A stretch of 64,000 nt of DNA from Myxococcales bacterium (lineage in GTDB: Bacteria > Myxococcota_A > Polyangia > Polyangiales > Ga0077539), in assembly GCA_013298625.1 (NCBI GenBank), contig JAAFIF010000022.1, forward strand, positions 12,757 through 76,756. Reading direction: 5' to 3'. Position 1 is the first letter of the stretch. Every line of letters starts with the position of its first letter. The notes beneath the pieces were generated by a model that was given only the letters and a program-made list of their open reading frames with translations, was not told the origin of the DNA and did no database searches. Made by a program: the position numbers and the translations under genes. This document shows, piece after piece, positions 20,347 through 28,568 of the stretch.

Positions 20347-21335
20347 CACTGCACTCCGGGGCCGGGGCTCGCGACGCGAACGTCGACCGCGGCGCCCGAG
20401 GCGAGCATGGCTTCGCGCACGCGCTCTGCGTCCGAGCGCTGACACAGCACCTTCACGTGAGGGCCCGCGTCCATGGTCGAGTAGGCGGCGATCCCGTCGT
20501 TGCGCAGGGACTCGACGACGTCGAGCAGCGTGGCGGTGGCCGCGGCGTAGTAGCGAACTGCGGGGCGCGCGGCGAGGGCGCTCGCGTGCATGGCGAAGGT
20601 GCTGGCCTCCATGGCGGTCCCGACCTTCTCGATGTCACGCGCGAGCACGCCGGCGCGGACCTCGTCGAAGTACGCGGGCGCGCACTGGACCCAGGCGGGG
20701 TAGTACGGCGAGGTCTTGGCGGTCTCGATCATGCCGTCGCGCGACGAGGTCTTCTTGCGCTTGAGCGAGGCGAGGGCGATCACGATGCACACGTCCCAGT
20801 GCGAGGCGGGTGCGACGACGCGGGCCGCGAGCGAGTCGTCGCCGGGGACGCCTGCGGCGAGCTCGACGAAGCCGCCGTAGAGCGAGCGCGCAGCGGAGGC
20901 GCTCGAGCGACGAGCCCACGCAGAGAGCTGCTCGAGCGAGGCGTCGACGCCGTACGCGCGGGCGGATGCTGTGGCGAGCGCGGCGAAGCCCGAGGCGCTG
21001 CTGGCCAGCCCCGACGCGGTGGGAAAGTGGTTGACGGTCTCGACGCGCGCGAAGCGATGGACGCCCGAGAGGGCGCGGACGCGGTCGAGCAGCTCGGAGG
21101 CGCGCGTGCGGTCGTCGCCGTCGCGTGGCTTTCCGTCGAAGAGGACGACGTCTTCAGTGAGCGCGGGCTCGACGGTGACGGTGGTCTCGGTGACGAGCGC
21201 GTCGAGCGTGATCGAGAGCGACGGAACGGCGGGGAGGTTGAGCGTTTCGTCGCTCTTTCCCCAGTACTTCGCGAGGGCGATGTTGGCGCAGGCGCGGGCC
21301 GATCCGACGCCGACCGTGGAGCGTTCTTCGGTCAT
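20346..21335 (-). CDS. mvaD: Diphosphomevalonate decarboxylase
   Basis: Catalyses the ATP-dependent decarboxylation of diphosphomevalonate to isopentenyl diphosphate. The 329-residue protein has ANIALAKYWGKSDETLNLP (17-35) and SLSITLDAL near the N-terminus, the GHMP motif TASGLASSASGF (106-117), RSLYGGFVEL, and a late YSTMDAGPHVKVL segment that holds the conserved Asp. It is the upstream gene of a two-gene unit with the GHMP kinase. Together they complete the lower mevalonate pathway. HMG-CoA reductase and mevalonate kinase are not in this window. Confidence 0.95.
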   Translation of the reverse strand: MTEERSTVGVGSARACANIALAKYWGKSDETLNLPAVPSLSITLDALVTETTVTVEPALTEDVVLFDGKPRDGDDRTRASELLDRVRALSGVHRFARVETVNHFPTASGLASSASGFAALATASARAYGVDASLEQLSAWARRSSASAARSLYGGFVELAAGVPGDDSLAARVVAPASHWDVCIVIALASLKRKKTSSRDGMIETAKTSPYYPAWVQCAPAYFDEVRAGVLARDIEKVGTAMEASTFAMHASALAARPAVRYYAAATATLLDVVESLRNDGIAAYSTMDAGPHVKVLCQRSDAERVREAMLASGAAVDVRVASPGPGVQ

Positions 21336-21361
21336 AGCGGCGGCTGTGTATCACGGGGCGC

Positions 21362-21457
21362 TCAGCGTCGTCGCAGGTTGACCGTCCCGATGAAGAGCCC
21401 GAGCGCGACGAGCGCGCTGACAGTGTTCAACAAGGGTGCGATCAGGGTCTGGTTCAC
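21362..21457 (-). CDS. Candidate 31-residue single-span membrane peptide
   Basis: A short frame that begins with GTG at 21457, with GGGAG 8 nt upstream, and ends at TGA (21362). The product has a polar N-terminus (VNQTLIAP), a hydrophobic core of about 20 residues (LLNTVSALVALGLFIGTV) and a basic end (NLRRR), which is a typical small membrane protein. A hairpin (CCCGTT, 5-nt loop, AACGGG; 21468-21484) overlaps the ribosome site. It sits between lnt (upstream) and mvaD (downstream) on the same strand. No known family is recognised. Conservation has not been tested. Confidence 0.4.
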   Translation of the reverse strand: MNQTLIAPLLNTVSALVALGLFIGTVNLRRR

Positions 21458-21593
21458 TGTGTGTTCTCCCGTTTCTCGAACGGGGCTCGACGCACGGGGC
21501 GCGCCAACGACAACGAGCCGTCAATTCGCTGTGTGAATCTCGTGTGTGCGTCTTCGCGACCACGCTGCTTCGTGGGCCCTGGGCCACGGGCGC

Positions 21594-23072
21594 TCAGCGT
21601 CGGAGAACGGCCGCGCCGAAGAGGGCGAGCGCGAGCGACGCGAGCACGGGCCAGTCGCCGAAGCGCGCGTACGGCGTGCGCACCGGAGCGGTGTGCACAT
21701 CGACGAGCAACACGTGCTCGGTCGCGTCGCGCGCAGGAAGCGCAGCGAGCACCCTGCCGTACGCGTCGAACCCGTAGCTCGTCGCCCATCGCACGGGGCG
21801 CACGACGCTGAACCCTCCTTCGATCGCGCGCGTCCGAGCGACGAGCCCGTGTGCAGGATCGACCCCGGCCCAATCGCTCGAGGGCACCACCACGACGCCG
21901 GCGCCCTTCGCCGCGAGCGCCCGTCCGAGCGCCGGAAAGTCGAAGTCGTAGCAGATCGCTCCCGCGGCGGTTCCGTACCGATGGGCGTGCGTCGCGAGCG
22001 GCTCGGTCCCTTCGATGCTCCCCTCGCCCGGGACGGGGTGGTGCTTGCGGTAGCGCTCGACCTCGACGCCGTCCGTCGAGAACCATCGGTACTGATTGTC
22101 GAAGCGCACGGGGCTCTGCGAGAGCAAGACGGCGTAGGCGAGCACGAGCTCGACGCGGTGTTCGCGAGCAAATTGCCTGCCTCGCGCGAGCAAGTCCGCT
22201 TCGTGCGCGGGCGTGACGATGGTGGCGGCCTCGTTCCACACGATGAGCTCGGCGCCGCGCTGCGCTGCGGTGAGCGAGCGCGCGAAGAGCTCGTCTTCGT
22301 TGCGCGCGAGCACATGTGCCGAGGGCATCCCTGCGGGCGATGGACCGACGTCGGTACGCACCGCGGCCGCGCGCAGGACGGGCCCTCCTTGCGAATGCTC
22401 GAGCCGCGCCAGTCCGTACCCGTACGCCGCGAGCACGATGGCCATCGTCGCGAGCAGCGGAGCGCGCCTCGACACGGTCGTCGGCGCCCCGAGCGCGAGC
22501 GCAGCGACGCCGTTGGTCACCGCAAAGAGCCACGAGAGCAGCGATGGTCCTCCGAGCGCCAGCGACTGCAAGAGCGCGAGGTTGTCGAGCTGGGTGTTGA
22601 CGGCCATGTTCCACGTGCCAAGCGGGCTGCCCGTGAAGGTGAGCCAGTCGCCTGCGGTGGCGATCGCCGCGAGCACGAGCACCGATCGAGCCCAGCCAAG
22701 TTTGCGCACCGAGAGCGACCACAGCGCGAGCGTCACCATCGCCGAGAGCGCCGCGGGCGGCGAAAACGCCAGCGCCATCGCGTACGGAATCGGCGGCGAA
22801 ATCACCTTCGCCGTGCTGATCGTGATCGCGACGAACACCGTCAGCGCCAGCCACGCGCGGTCGCGTCGCGAGCGATACAGCGCCGCGTGCGCGAGCCACG
22901 GCGCGCTCGACACCCACGCCAGCTCGGGGATCGACCAGCGGTTGGCGCTCAGCACCGTGAGCAGCGCGCCCGACAGCAAGAGCGCGCGCGGGCCCAGCGC
23001 TTCAGCGAGCGAAATCGACGGGGCGCTCGAAGCACGAGCGGTCCCATCGGACGACGAGCGTGTCGTGTCCAT
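21594..23072 (-). CDS. lnt: Apolipoprotein N-acyltransferase-type membrane nitrilase
   Basis: Lnt adds the third acyl chain to the N-terminal cysteine of lipoproteins at the inner membrane. The 492-residue product has seven or so hydrophobic segments in the first 220 residues, then a carbon-nitrogen hydrolase domain. All three catalytic residues are visible: Glu in WNEAA (about 281), Lys in YRKHHPVPGEG (about 342) and Cys in GAICYDFDFP (about 371). The ATG at 23072 has AGGAG about 8 nt upstream. It follows a TetR gene by 26 nt. Because a regulated Lnt is unusual, it may be a second copy with a specialised acylation role. Confidence 0.82.
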   Translation of the reverse strand: MDTTRSSSDGTARASSAPSISLAEALGPRALLLSGALLTVLSANRWSIPELAWVSSAPWLAHAALYRSRRDRAWLALTVFVAITISTAKVISPPIPYAMALAFSPPAALSAMVTLALWSLSVRKLGWARSVLVLAAIATAGDWLTFTGSPLGTWNMAVNTQLDNLALLQSLALGGPSLLSWLFAVTNGVAALALGAPTTVSRRAPLLATMAIVLAAYGYGLARLEHSQGGPVLRAAAVRTDVGPSPAGMPSAHVLARNEDELFARSLTAAQRGAELIVWNEAATIVTPAHEADLLARGRQFAREHRVELVLAYAVLLSQSPVRFDNQYRWFSTDGVEVERYRKHHPVPGEGSIEGTEPLATHAHRYGTAAGAICYDFDFPALGRALAAKGAGVVVVPSSDWAGVDPAHGLVARTRAIEGGFSVVRPVRWATSYGFDAYGRVLAALPARDATEHVLLVDVHTAPVRTPYARFGDWPVLASLALALFGAAVLRR

Positions 23073-23098
23073 CAACGAGTCTCCTGTGTGGGGCGCGG

Positions 23099-23848
23099 CT
23101 ACTTCGAAGCGCGCGATCGCTTGGGTTTTGTCGGCTGAATCAACGGTGACTCGGGCGCTGGCGCCGCGCGCGCCCCGGCCCACAGCAGCGAGAGCTGCGC
23201 TTGCCACAGCGCGCCGATGTCCGGCCGCAGCGCTGGGCCGAGCGCCGCGGGCGTGCCCAGAAACACCGAAGCGACCGCGAGAAACAGCAGGTTCACGTCG
23301 GCGTGCGCAGGGAGCTCTCCGCGCGCGACCGCCCGCGCCAGGCACCGTGGAACGATCGAGTCGAGCCCTTGCGCGGGCACGTCCGCGACGCCGTCGATCC
23401 CCGGCCAGCGCAGCAGTCGATCCGCCGCTGCGAGCGCGGGCGCTTCGTGTGGAGCGCCCACGACCGCTTGCTGCGCCACGATTTCGACCAGCACGCGCGG
23501 GTGCTTCGCGACGCTCTCGGCGGTGATCGCGAACACGCGCTCGATCGCCTCGAGGCCGCTCGCGTCCTCGTCGAACACCCGCGCGGCGAAGCCCACCTCG
23601 ACGCTCCAGTGCAGGACGAAATACAGCAGCAGCTCGGACTTGCCCGAGAAGTGATTGAAGAACGTCGCCTCGGAGACGCCCACGCGCGCGGCGAGGTCCT
23701 TGGCGCGGATGTCCGCGAGCGGCTCGGCTTCGAGCGCGCTGAGCAGCGCGTCGAGCAGGGCGAGCCGGGTTTGGGCGAGCTTTCGTTCGCGCAGCGGGAT
23801 TTGCGCGAGCAGCGCGGCGTTGCGCTCGCTCGCGGAGGGAGACTTCAT
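23099..23848 (-). CDS. TetR-family transcriptional regulator
   Basis: A 249-residue repressor-type regulator. The N-terminal DNA-binding domain has the TetR helix-turn-helix (about 45-65: DIRAKDLAARVGVSEATFF followed by NHFSGKSELL). The remainder is a helical ligand and dimer domain without an obvious ligand signature, ending in a basic tail. Its ATG stands 10 nt from a perfect 7+2+7 palindrome that overlaps the predicted -10 box, so it probably represses itself and the downstream lnt-type gene. The predicted transcription start is so near the ATG that the message may be almost leaderless. Confidence 0.9.
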   Translation of the reverse strand: MKSPSASERNAALLAQIPLRERKLAQTRLALLDALLSALEAEPLADIRAKDLAARVGVSEATFFNHFSGKSELLLYFVLHWSVEVGFAARVFDEDASGLEAIERVFAITAESVAKHPRVLVEIVAQQAVVGAPHEAPALAAADRLLRWPGIDGVADVPAQGLDSIVPRCLARAVARGELPAHADVNLLFLAVASVFLGTPAALGPALRPDIGALWQAQLSLLWAGARAAPAPESPLIQPTKPKRSRASK

Positions 23849-23858
23849 GTTGATGCAA

Positions 23859-23874
23859 ACTCTAAAGTTAGAGT
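23859..23874. promoter_or_regulatory. TetR operator palindrome
   Basis: ACTCTAAAGTTAGAGT: two perfect 7-nt arms (ACTCTAA/TTAGAGT) around a 2-nt centre, the symmetry and size typical of TetR-family operators. It covers the -10 box of the tetR promoter and lies in the 35-nt gap between the tetR start and the histidine kinase stop. I infer negative autoregulation. Confidence 0.65.
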
Positions 23875-23887
23875 CGGCTCAAATCAA
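23859..23887 (-). promoter_or_regulatory. Predicted sigma70-type promoter of tetR-lnt
   Basis: On the minus strand TTGATT (23887-23882) and TAGAGT (23864-23859) are separated by 17 nt. The -35 box overlaps the stop codon of the histidine kinase gene. The start site would fall only a few nucleotides before the tetR ATG. Confidence 0.5.
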
Positions 23888-25716
23888 GTGCCCTCTGCGC
23901 TCGGGACCGGCGGGATGCTCGTGCGTCGCGCAGGCGCCCGGGGAATATCCACGTGAAAGCGAGTTCCTTTGCCGACCTCGCTCTCGACCGAGACCTTTGC
24001 GCCCATGGCCTCGGCCATGTGCTTGACGATCGCGAGCCCGAGCCCGGTGCCGCCGAGCTGCCGAGAGCGCCCGGTGTCGACGCGGTAGAACCGCTCGAAC
24101 AGCCGCGGGAGGTGCCGCGCTTCGATCCCCGGCCCCGTGTCCTCGACGCTCACCCGCGCGCGCTCGTCGCCGAGCGAGCTGGCCCTCACGGTCACCGACG
24201 ATCCTTCGCCCGCGTACTTGATCGCGTTGTCGACGAGGTTGGTCAGCACGTGCTCGAGCCCGCGACGATCGGCGAACACTCGCCCCGTGTCGGGCGCGAT
24301 GGACACCGACAGGTTCGCCTTCTTGCTCTTGGCCGCGAGCGCAAACAGCTCGACGACGTGCTCGCACTGCTCGCCGAGCGCCAGCGGCTCGGGCCGCAGC
24401 TGCAGCTCCTTGGCCTCGATGCGCGAGAGCTCGAGGAGGTCTTCGACCAGCCGGCGCAGTCGATCCGCGTGGCGCTCGATGATCGCGACGAACTCTTTGG
24501 CGAACTTCGGGTCGTCGATCGCGCCGCTCTGCAGCGTCTCGACCGCGGCCCGCACTGCGGCCACCGGCGTGCGCAGCTCGTGCGAGACGTTGGCGACGAA
24601 CTCCCGTCGCAGCCCTTCGAGCCGACGAAGCTCGGTCACGTCCGAGAGCACCGCGACGCACCCGGCGCTCTCGCCTTGCGCGCCCTTCAGCGGCGCGACG
24701 CTGGCGGCGATCGTCCTCGGCCTGACGCCCTCGACCGCGAACTCGACGGAGGTGCGCTTTCCGCTGCTCGCTGCTTCTTCGATGGCCTCGTGCAGCTCGA
24801 GCACGCGCAGCGCGGCGATGGGCGCGCGGCCGATCACTTGATCCTGCGTGCGCAAGAACATCTCTCGCAGCGCGCGGTTGGTGACCACCACGATCCCCTC
24901 GGAGCTCGTGACGACCACGCCTTCGACCATCGAGTCCAGGATGGTCCCGAGTCGATCGCGCTCCGAGCGAAGGGACTCCATCGACGCCGCGAGCCCGTCC
25001 GCAAGCTCGTCGAGCGCGCCCGCGAGCTCGCCCACCTCGTCGTTGGGCCGCGTGCGAGAGCGCACCGAGAGGTCTCGCACCATCGATCGTGCGGTCTGCG
25101 TCAGCGCGCGCACGGGCGCCGCGATGAGCTGCGCGGCCAGCGACGACATCGCCGCCGCGCCGAGCAGCCCGAGCAGCGCGGCGATCGAGAGCATCCGGCT
25201 CAGCGTCGCGCGCTCGGTCGCGATGACGACGGGCTCGACCGCGATGCGCACGACCCACTGTCCGTCGGGCCCGTCGATGCGCTGCGCGGCGTACACAAAC
25301 GGCCGGCCGAAGGTGCTGCTCTGATGCAGCGCGATCGCGGTCTGGTCTCGTCGAGCGGCGATGATCTCGGGCCGATCGTTGTGGTTGCTCATCGCGGCGA
25401 CGCGCGAGGGCTCGAGCGACGAGTCGCAGCGGACCACGCCCCGCGGGTCGACGAGGGTGATGCGCGCGCGCGAGGCGTCCGAGAGCGATCGCACGGGCGC
25501 GGTGCACCGCTCGCGGTCGAGCGCGTTGGCTTGCTGCAGCGCGACGCCAACCGTGCGGGCTCGCAGCGCGAGGTCGTTGCGCGTGCGCGAGGCGAAGTCT
25601 TGATCGAGCCCGCGCGAGGCGTACCACTGGGCGGCGGCGAGGCCGAAGGCGATGATGACGACGGAGACGACGAAGAGTCGTAGGCGAATTCCCAGGCGAA
25701 ATCGCTCTCTCGCCAT
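23884..25716 (-). CDS. PhoR-like sensor histidine kinase
   Basis: A 610-residue membrane sensor kinase. It has a first membrane span (about 12-30), an extracytoplasmic region to about 168, a second span (about 172-195), HAMP (about 195-250), and a PAS domain (about 255-360). The HisKA H-box NVSHELRTP is near 376, and the ATPase domain has NLVDNAIKYA (about 492), DTGPGIE (about 525) and GGTGLGLAIVKHM (about 557). This is the PhoR architecture, though the larger periplasmic part differs from E. coli PhoR. It lies 6 nt after the response regulator gene and must form its pair. The stimulus is not shown by sequence. Confidence 0.92.
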   Translation of the reverse strand: MARERFRLGIRLRLFVVSVVIIAFGLAAAQWYASRGLDQDFASRTRNDLALRARTVGVALQQANALDRERCTAPVRSLSDASRARITLVDPRGVVRCDSSLEPSRVAAMSNHNDRPEIIAARRDQTAIALHQSSTFGRPFVYAAQRIDGPDGQWVVRIAVEPVVIATERATLSRMLSIAALLGLLGAAAMSSLAAQLIAAPVRALTQTARSMVRDLSVRSRTRPNDEVGELAGALDELADGLAASMESLRSERDRLGTILDSMVEGVVVTSSEGIVVVTNRALREMFLRTQDQVIGRAPIAALRVLELHEAIEEAASSGKRTSVEFAVEGVRPRTIAASVAPLKGAQGESAGCVAVLSDVTELRRLEGLRREFVANVSHELRTPVAAVRAAVETLQSGAIDDPKFAKEFVAIIERHADRLRRLVEDLLELSRIEAKELQLRPEPLALGEQCEHVVELFALAAKSKKANLSVSIAPDTGRVFADRRGLEHVLTNLVDNAIKYAGEGSSVTVRASSLGDERARVSVEDTGPGIEARHLPRLFERFYRVDTGRSRQLGGTGLGLAIVKHMAEAMGAKVSVESEVGKGTRFHVDIPRAPARRTSIPPVPSAEGT

Positions 25717-25722
25717 GAAGGG

Positions 25723-26451
25723 TCAGCCCTCGACGTCCGAGGGCGAGTCCGCGAAGCGATAGCCGACGCCGCGCACGGTGTGGATGTACGCCCCAGCGTT
25801 GCCGAGCTTCTCGCGCAGGCGCTTGATGTGCGTGTCCACCGTGCGGGTCTCGACCTGCAAGCGCAGCCCCCAGACGTCTTCGAGCAGCGTGTCCCGAGAC
25901 TGAACGCGGTTCTTTCGGTCGAGCAGCGTCGCGAGCAGCCGAAACTCGAGCGCCGTCAGCGTGACCTCGTCGTCGTCGACGAACACCCGATGCGCAGTGC
26001 GATCGACGCGAAGGCACCCGAAGTGCACGAGGTCCGACGCCGCGGGGGCTCCGTCCGGCGCAGGCTCTGCGCGGCGCAAGATCGCCCGCACGCGCAGCAC
26101 GAGCTCGCGCACAGAGAACGGCTTGACGACATAGTCGTCCGCGCCGATTTCGAAGCCCACGACGCGGTCGAGCTCTTCGCCCTTCGCGGTCACCATGATG
26201 ACCGGGACGTGCTTGGTGCGCGCGTCGGCCTTGAGCGTTCGACACACGTCCATGCCCGATCCGTCGGGCAGCATGAGGTCGAGCAAGACGACGTCGGGGG
26301 GCGCGGCGAGAGCGCTGGCGAGGGCGTCTTTGCAGCGCTCGAACGAGACCGTGTCGAAGCCCGCCTGGTGCAAATTGAACTCGACGACGCGCGCGAGGTC
26401 GGGCTCGTCCTCGACGATCATCACTTTGGGCCGAACAGCAGCGGTGTTCAC
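25723..26451 (-). CDS. PhoB/OmpR-family response regulator
   Basis: A 242-residue two-domain regulator. The receiver domain has the acidic pair EDE (14-16), the phosphoacceptor D58 (VVLLDLMLP), T88 and K110 (DDYVVKPFS). The C-terminal winged-helix domain (about 140-235) shows the recognition helix region VETRTVDTHIKRLREKLG and the hairpin TVRGVGYRF. It is the partner of the adjacent PhoR-like kinase. A Pho-box-like repeat is found in the same window upstream of the Pit genes, but that this regulator binds it is inference. It is divergent from the tubulin-like operon. Confidence 0.93.
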   Translation of the reverse strand: MNTAAVRPKVMIVEDEPDLARVVEFNLHQAGFDTVSFERCKDALASALAAPPDVVLLDLMLPDGSGMDVCRTLKADARTKHVPVIMVTAKGEELDRVVGFEIGADDYVVKPFSVRELVLRVRAILRRAEPAPDGAPAASDLVHFGCLRVDRTAHRVFVDDDEVTLTALEFRLLATLLDRKNRVQSRDTLLEDVWGLRLQVETRTVDTHIKRLREKLGNAGAYIHTVRGVGYRFADSPSDVEG

Positions 26452-26482
26452 AGAGCCAACTCTCTACCGTCGCAATGTGACA

Positions 26483-26497
26483 TGCCCATGACGGGCA
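26483..26497. repeat. Short inverted repeat in a divergent promoter region
   Basis: TGCCCATGACGGGCA, two perfect 5-nt arms with a 5-nt centre, lies between the response regulator gene and the tubulin-like operon. It may be a regulator site, but nothing else supports it. Confidence 0.25.
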
Positions 26498-26579
26498 AGT
26501 GTCTGCTGCACGGTATCTGCCTTGTCGAGTGGGCGGCAACCGCGCGATGCTTCATGCTCTCACGCAAAGAGGGCGGTCG

Positions 26580-27113
26580 ATGAGCTTTCGATTTCCGGTG
26601 TTTTTGCAGCCACGAACGGGTCAAACCGAGCAGCCGACCCCAGATAACGGGTCGCAGCCGACGCAGCCGACGCCCGAGCAGCCAGCGCAGCCAGCGCAAA
26701 CGGGCACGAGCGAACCGGTCCCCGCGCCCGCGGACACGGGGACGCCCGGCGCGCTCGAGGTGAATCAGCAGCTCTGCGAGGCGGCCAATCGCAACATGTT
26801 GATCTCGGCGGCGGGCTACGACGCCGGGGCGTTGGTGGTCGGGCTGCTGACGTTCTTCCTGCTTCGTCGCAAGCTGATCGGGACGTTCGGCATTCGCTTG
26901 CTGGTGGCTGTGCTGCTCGCGGGCGTGGTGGGCGCGCTGCTCATGGGCTTCGATCCTGTGCGCGCGGACGACCTCGTGCGGTGCCTGAACTCCGTGGATT
27001 ATCGCCGGTACATCTTGTTGCAGGAGGCCAACGTCGCGCGCGGGCTCGTGCTGGGATTGCTTCCGACGAGCGTGCTCACGGCGATCGGCTGCTGGGCCAT
27101 CAACAAGACGTGA
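26580..27113 (+). CDS. Membrane protein with Pro/Gln/Thr-rich linker, first gene of tubulin-like operon
   Basis: A 177-residue protein of unknown family. The first 55 residues are a low-complexity segment of Pro, Gln, Thr and Glu. A Cys/Asn-containing block follows (NQQLCEAANRNM), then hydrophobic segments near 82-98 and 103-122, a loop with Cys (ADDLVRCLNSVDYRRYI), and a final span near 155-172. The ATG at 26580 has GAGGG about 8 nt upstream. It ends 12 nt before the tubulin-like gene, so the two are co-transcribed and it may be the membrane anchor of the system. Function unknown. Confidence 0.75.
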   Translation: MSFRFPVFLQPRTGQTEQPTPDNGSQPTQPTPEQPAQPAQTGTSEPVPAPADTGTPGALEVNQQLCEAANRNMLISAAGYDAGALVVGLLTFFLLRRKLIGTFGIRLLVAVLLAGVVGALLMGFDPVRADDLVRCLNSVDYRRYILLQEANVARGLVLGLLPTSVLTAIGCWAINKT

Positions 27114-27125
27114 ATCGAGGCAGCG

Positions 27126-28565
27126 ATGAGTGATCTCTTGATCGCAGTGGGAGGCAGCGGCCAGCACACTGCGCTCGCCGTCGCGCGGCTCGCGCGCATC
27201 GGCGCGCTCACTGCGCCGCGGGCGTTCGTGATCGACGCGGACCGCAGCGCGCTCGCCGCGTCGCTCGAGTCCTTCGGCGGAACGGCGTCCGCCGGCGCCC
27301 CGCACCCGTTTCCGGGCGGCGCCACGGTGGTCCCGCCCTTCGACATCGATCGAGGGACGACGCAGTTTCGCTCGCTCTTCGTCGATCAGGATCACCCCGT
27401 CGAAGAAGAGCTCTTCGAGCTGTTCTACGACGAAGAAGCGGGCGGCTCTGGGTCGACGGGGCGCGCGGGGCTCGACGTCGGCCGCGGGATGTTCGGCAAC
27501 CCCGCGGTCGGAAGCGCGGTGTTCGCGAGCTCGCGCAACAAGATCATGAAGCCGCTCTTCGAAGTGGCGCGCGGCGCGAACCGGATCTTCATCGTCGGGT
27601 CGTTTCTCGGCGGGACCGGCGCGGGGATCATTCACCAGCTCGTGAAGCTGGTGAACCGCGAGGTCGACGCGAAGGTGCGCGCGAGCATGTTCGGCGCGTT
27701 CTTGCTGCGGTGGTTCTCGCTGCCGCCCGTGCAGGGGCTGACCGTGACCCCAGAGACGCTGCTCGCGAGCGAGGGGCACGGGCTGCAGTACTTCTTCAAG
27801 CACACGAAGTTCGACCTCGCCGCGTCGCTGCTCGTGGGCGCGCCCGACGACCCCGGCGCGTGCCCGCTGCTCGCGCTGCGTCCGGCGAACCCTGGCAATG
27901 CCGAGACTGTGAACATCTTTCCCCTGCTGGCGGCGTACGGGCTCGAGATGATGCCCCGCAAGACCGACCAGCAGCAGGGCAGCAAGACGTACTCGCTCGC
28001 GCACGACGACGCAGACCCGCAAGGCCTGTGGATCCTCAAGCAAGAGTGGAACAAGCCCGAGAACCCGCCCTCGCGCTCGGCCACGCTCGCCGCGCGCTGG
28101 CAAGAGGCGATCTTGTTGCAGCAGCTGTTCGCGAGCTTCCTCGATCGCCGCAGCGACTTCGTCGGCTTCGACTACACGGGCTCGTCGAGCACGTGGAAGG
28201 GGCTGATGAAAGAAGAAGCGAAGAAGCACAACGTGAAGCTGGACCTGTACGCGCAGCGGGTGCTCGAGGCGCTCGTGCACCGCGGGCGTCAGCTCTACTT
28301 CGCGACCTCGTGGCTCGAGACGATCTTCGGCGACCTGGACCTCAGCGTTCCCGTGGGAAATTCTGCGGATCCGATGACGAAGAAGCTCTACGCGGACTGG
28401 CGCCACCGACGGTGGAACCACCCGCTCGCGCTCAACGAAGTGCTCGTCGCCGCGTACCAGCCCGTCAACGACAAGAAGGTCGAGCTCGACCCGAAGCTTC
28501 CGCCCGACTACGCGATGGCCGAGGCCATCGAGCGGGGCATCCTCTACGTCCTGAGGAAGAGCTGA
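27126..28565 (+). CDS. Tubulin/FtsZ-like protein (Tubulin_2 type)
   Basis: A 479-residue protein with the marks of a nucleotide-binding tubulin fold. It begins with a Gly-rich loop after the first strand (LLIAVGGSGQHTA, 4-15) and has the tubulin-type phosphate loop FLGGTGAG (160-167) after a strand (RIFIVGS). The length exceeds FtsZ (about 380), and there is no FtsZ C-terminal peptide. It matches what is called the tubulin-like doman family in annotation, whose function is not settled. It is flanked by a membrane protein (12 nt upstream) and an unknown 617-residue protein (3 nt downstream). Whether it polymerises or hydrolyses GTP is inference. Confidence 0.78.
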   Translation: MSDLLIAVGGSGQHTALAVARLARIGALTAPRAFVIDADRSALAASLESFGGTASAGAPHPFPGGATVVPPFDIDRGTTQFRSLFVDQDHPVEEELFELFYDEEAGGSGSTGRAGLDVGRGMFGNPAVGSAVFASSRNKIMKPLFEVARGANRIFIVGSFLGGTGAGIIHQLVKLVNREVDAKVRASMFGAFLLRWFSLPPVQGLTVTPETLLASEGHGLQYFFKHTKFDLAASLLVGAPDDPGACPLLALRPANPGNAETVNIFPLLAAYGLEMMPRKTDQQQGSKTYSLAHDDADPQGLWILKQEWNKPENPPSRSATLAARWQEAILLQQLFASFLDRRSDFVGFDYTGSSSTWKGLMKEEAKKHNVKLDLYAQRVLEALVHRGRQLYFATSWLETIFGDLDLSVPVGNSADPMTKKLYADWRHRRWNHPLALNEVLVAAYQPVNDKKVELDPKLPPDYAMAEAIERGILYVLRKS

Positions 28566-28568
28566 GCC

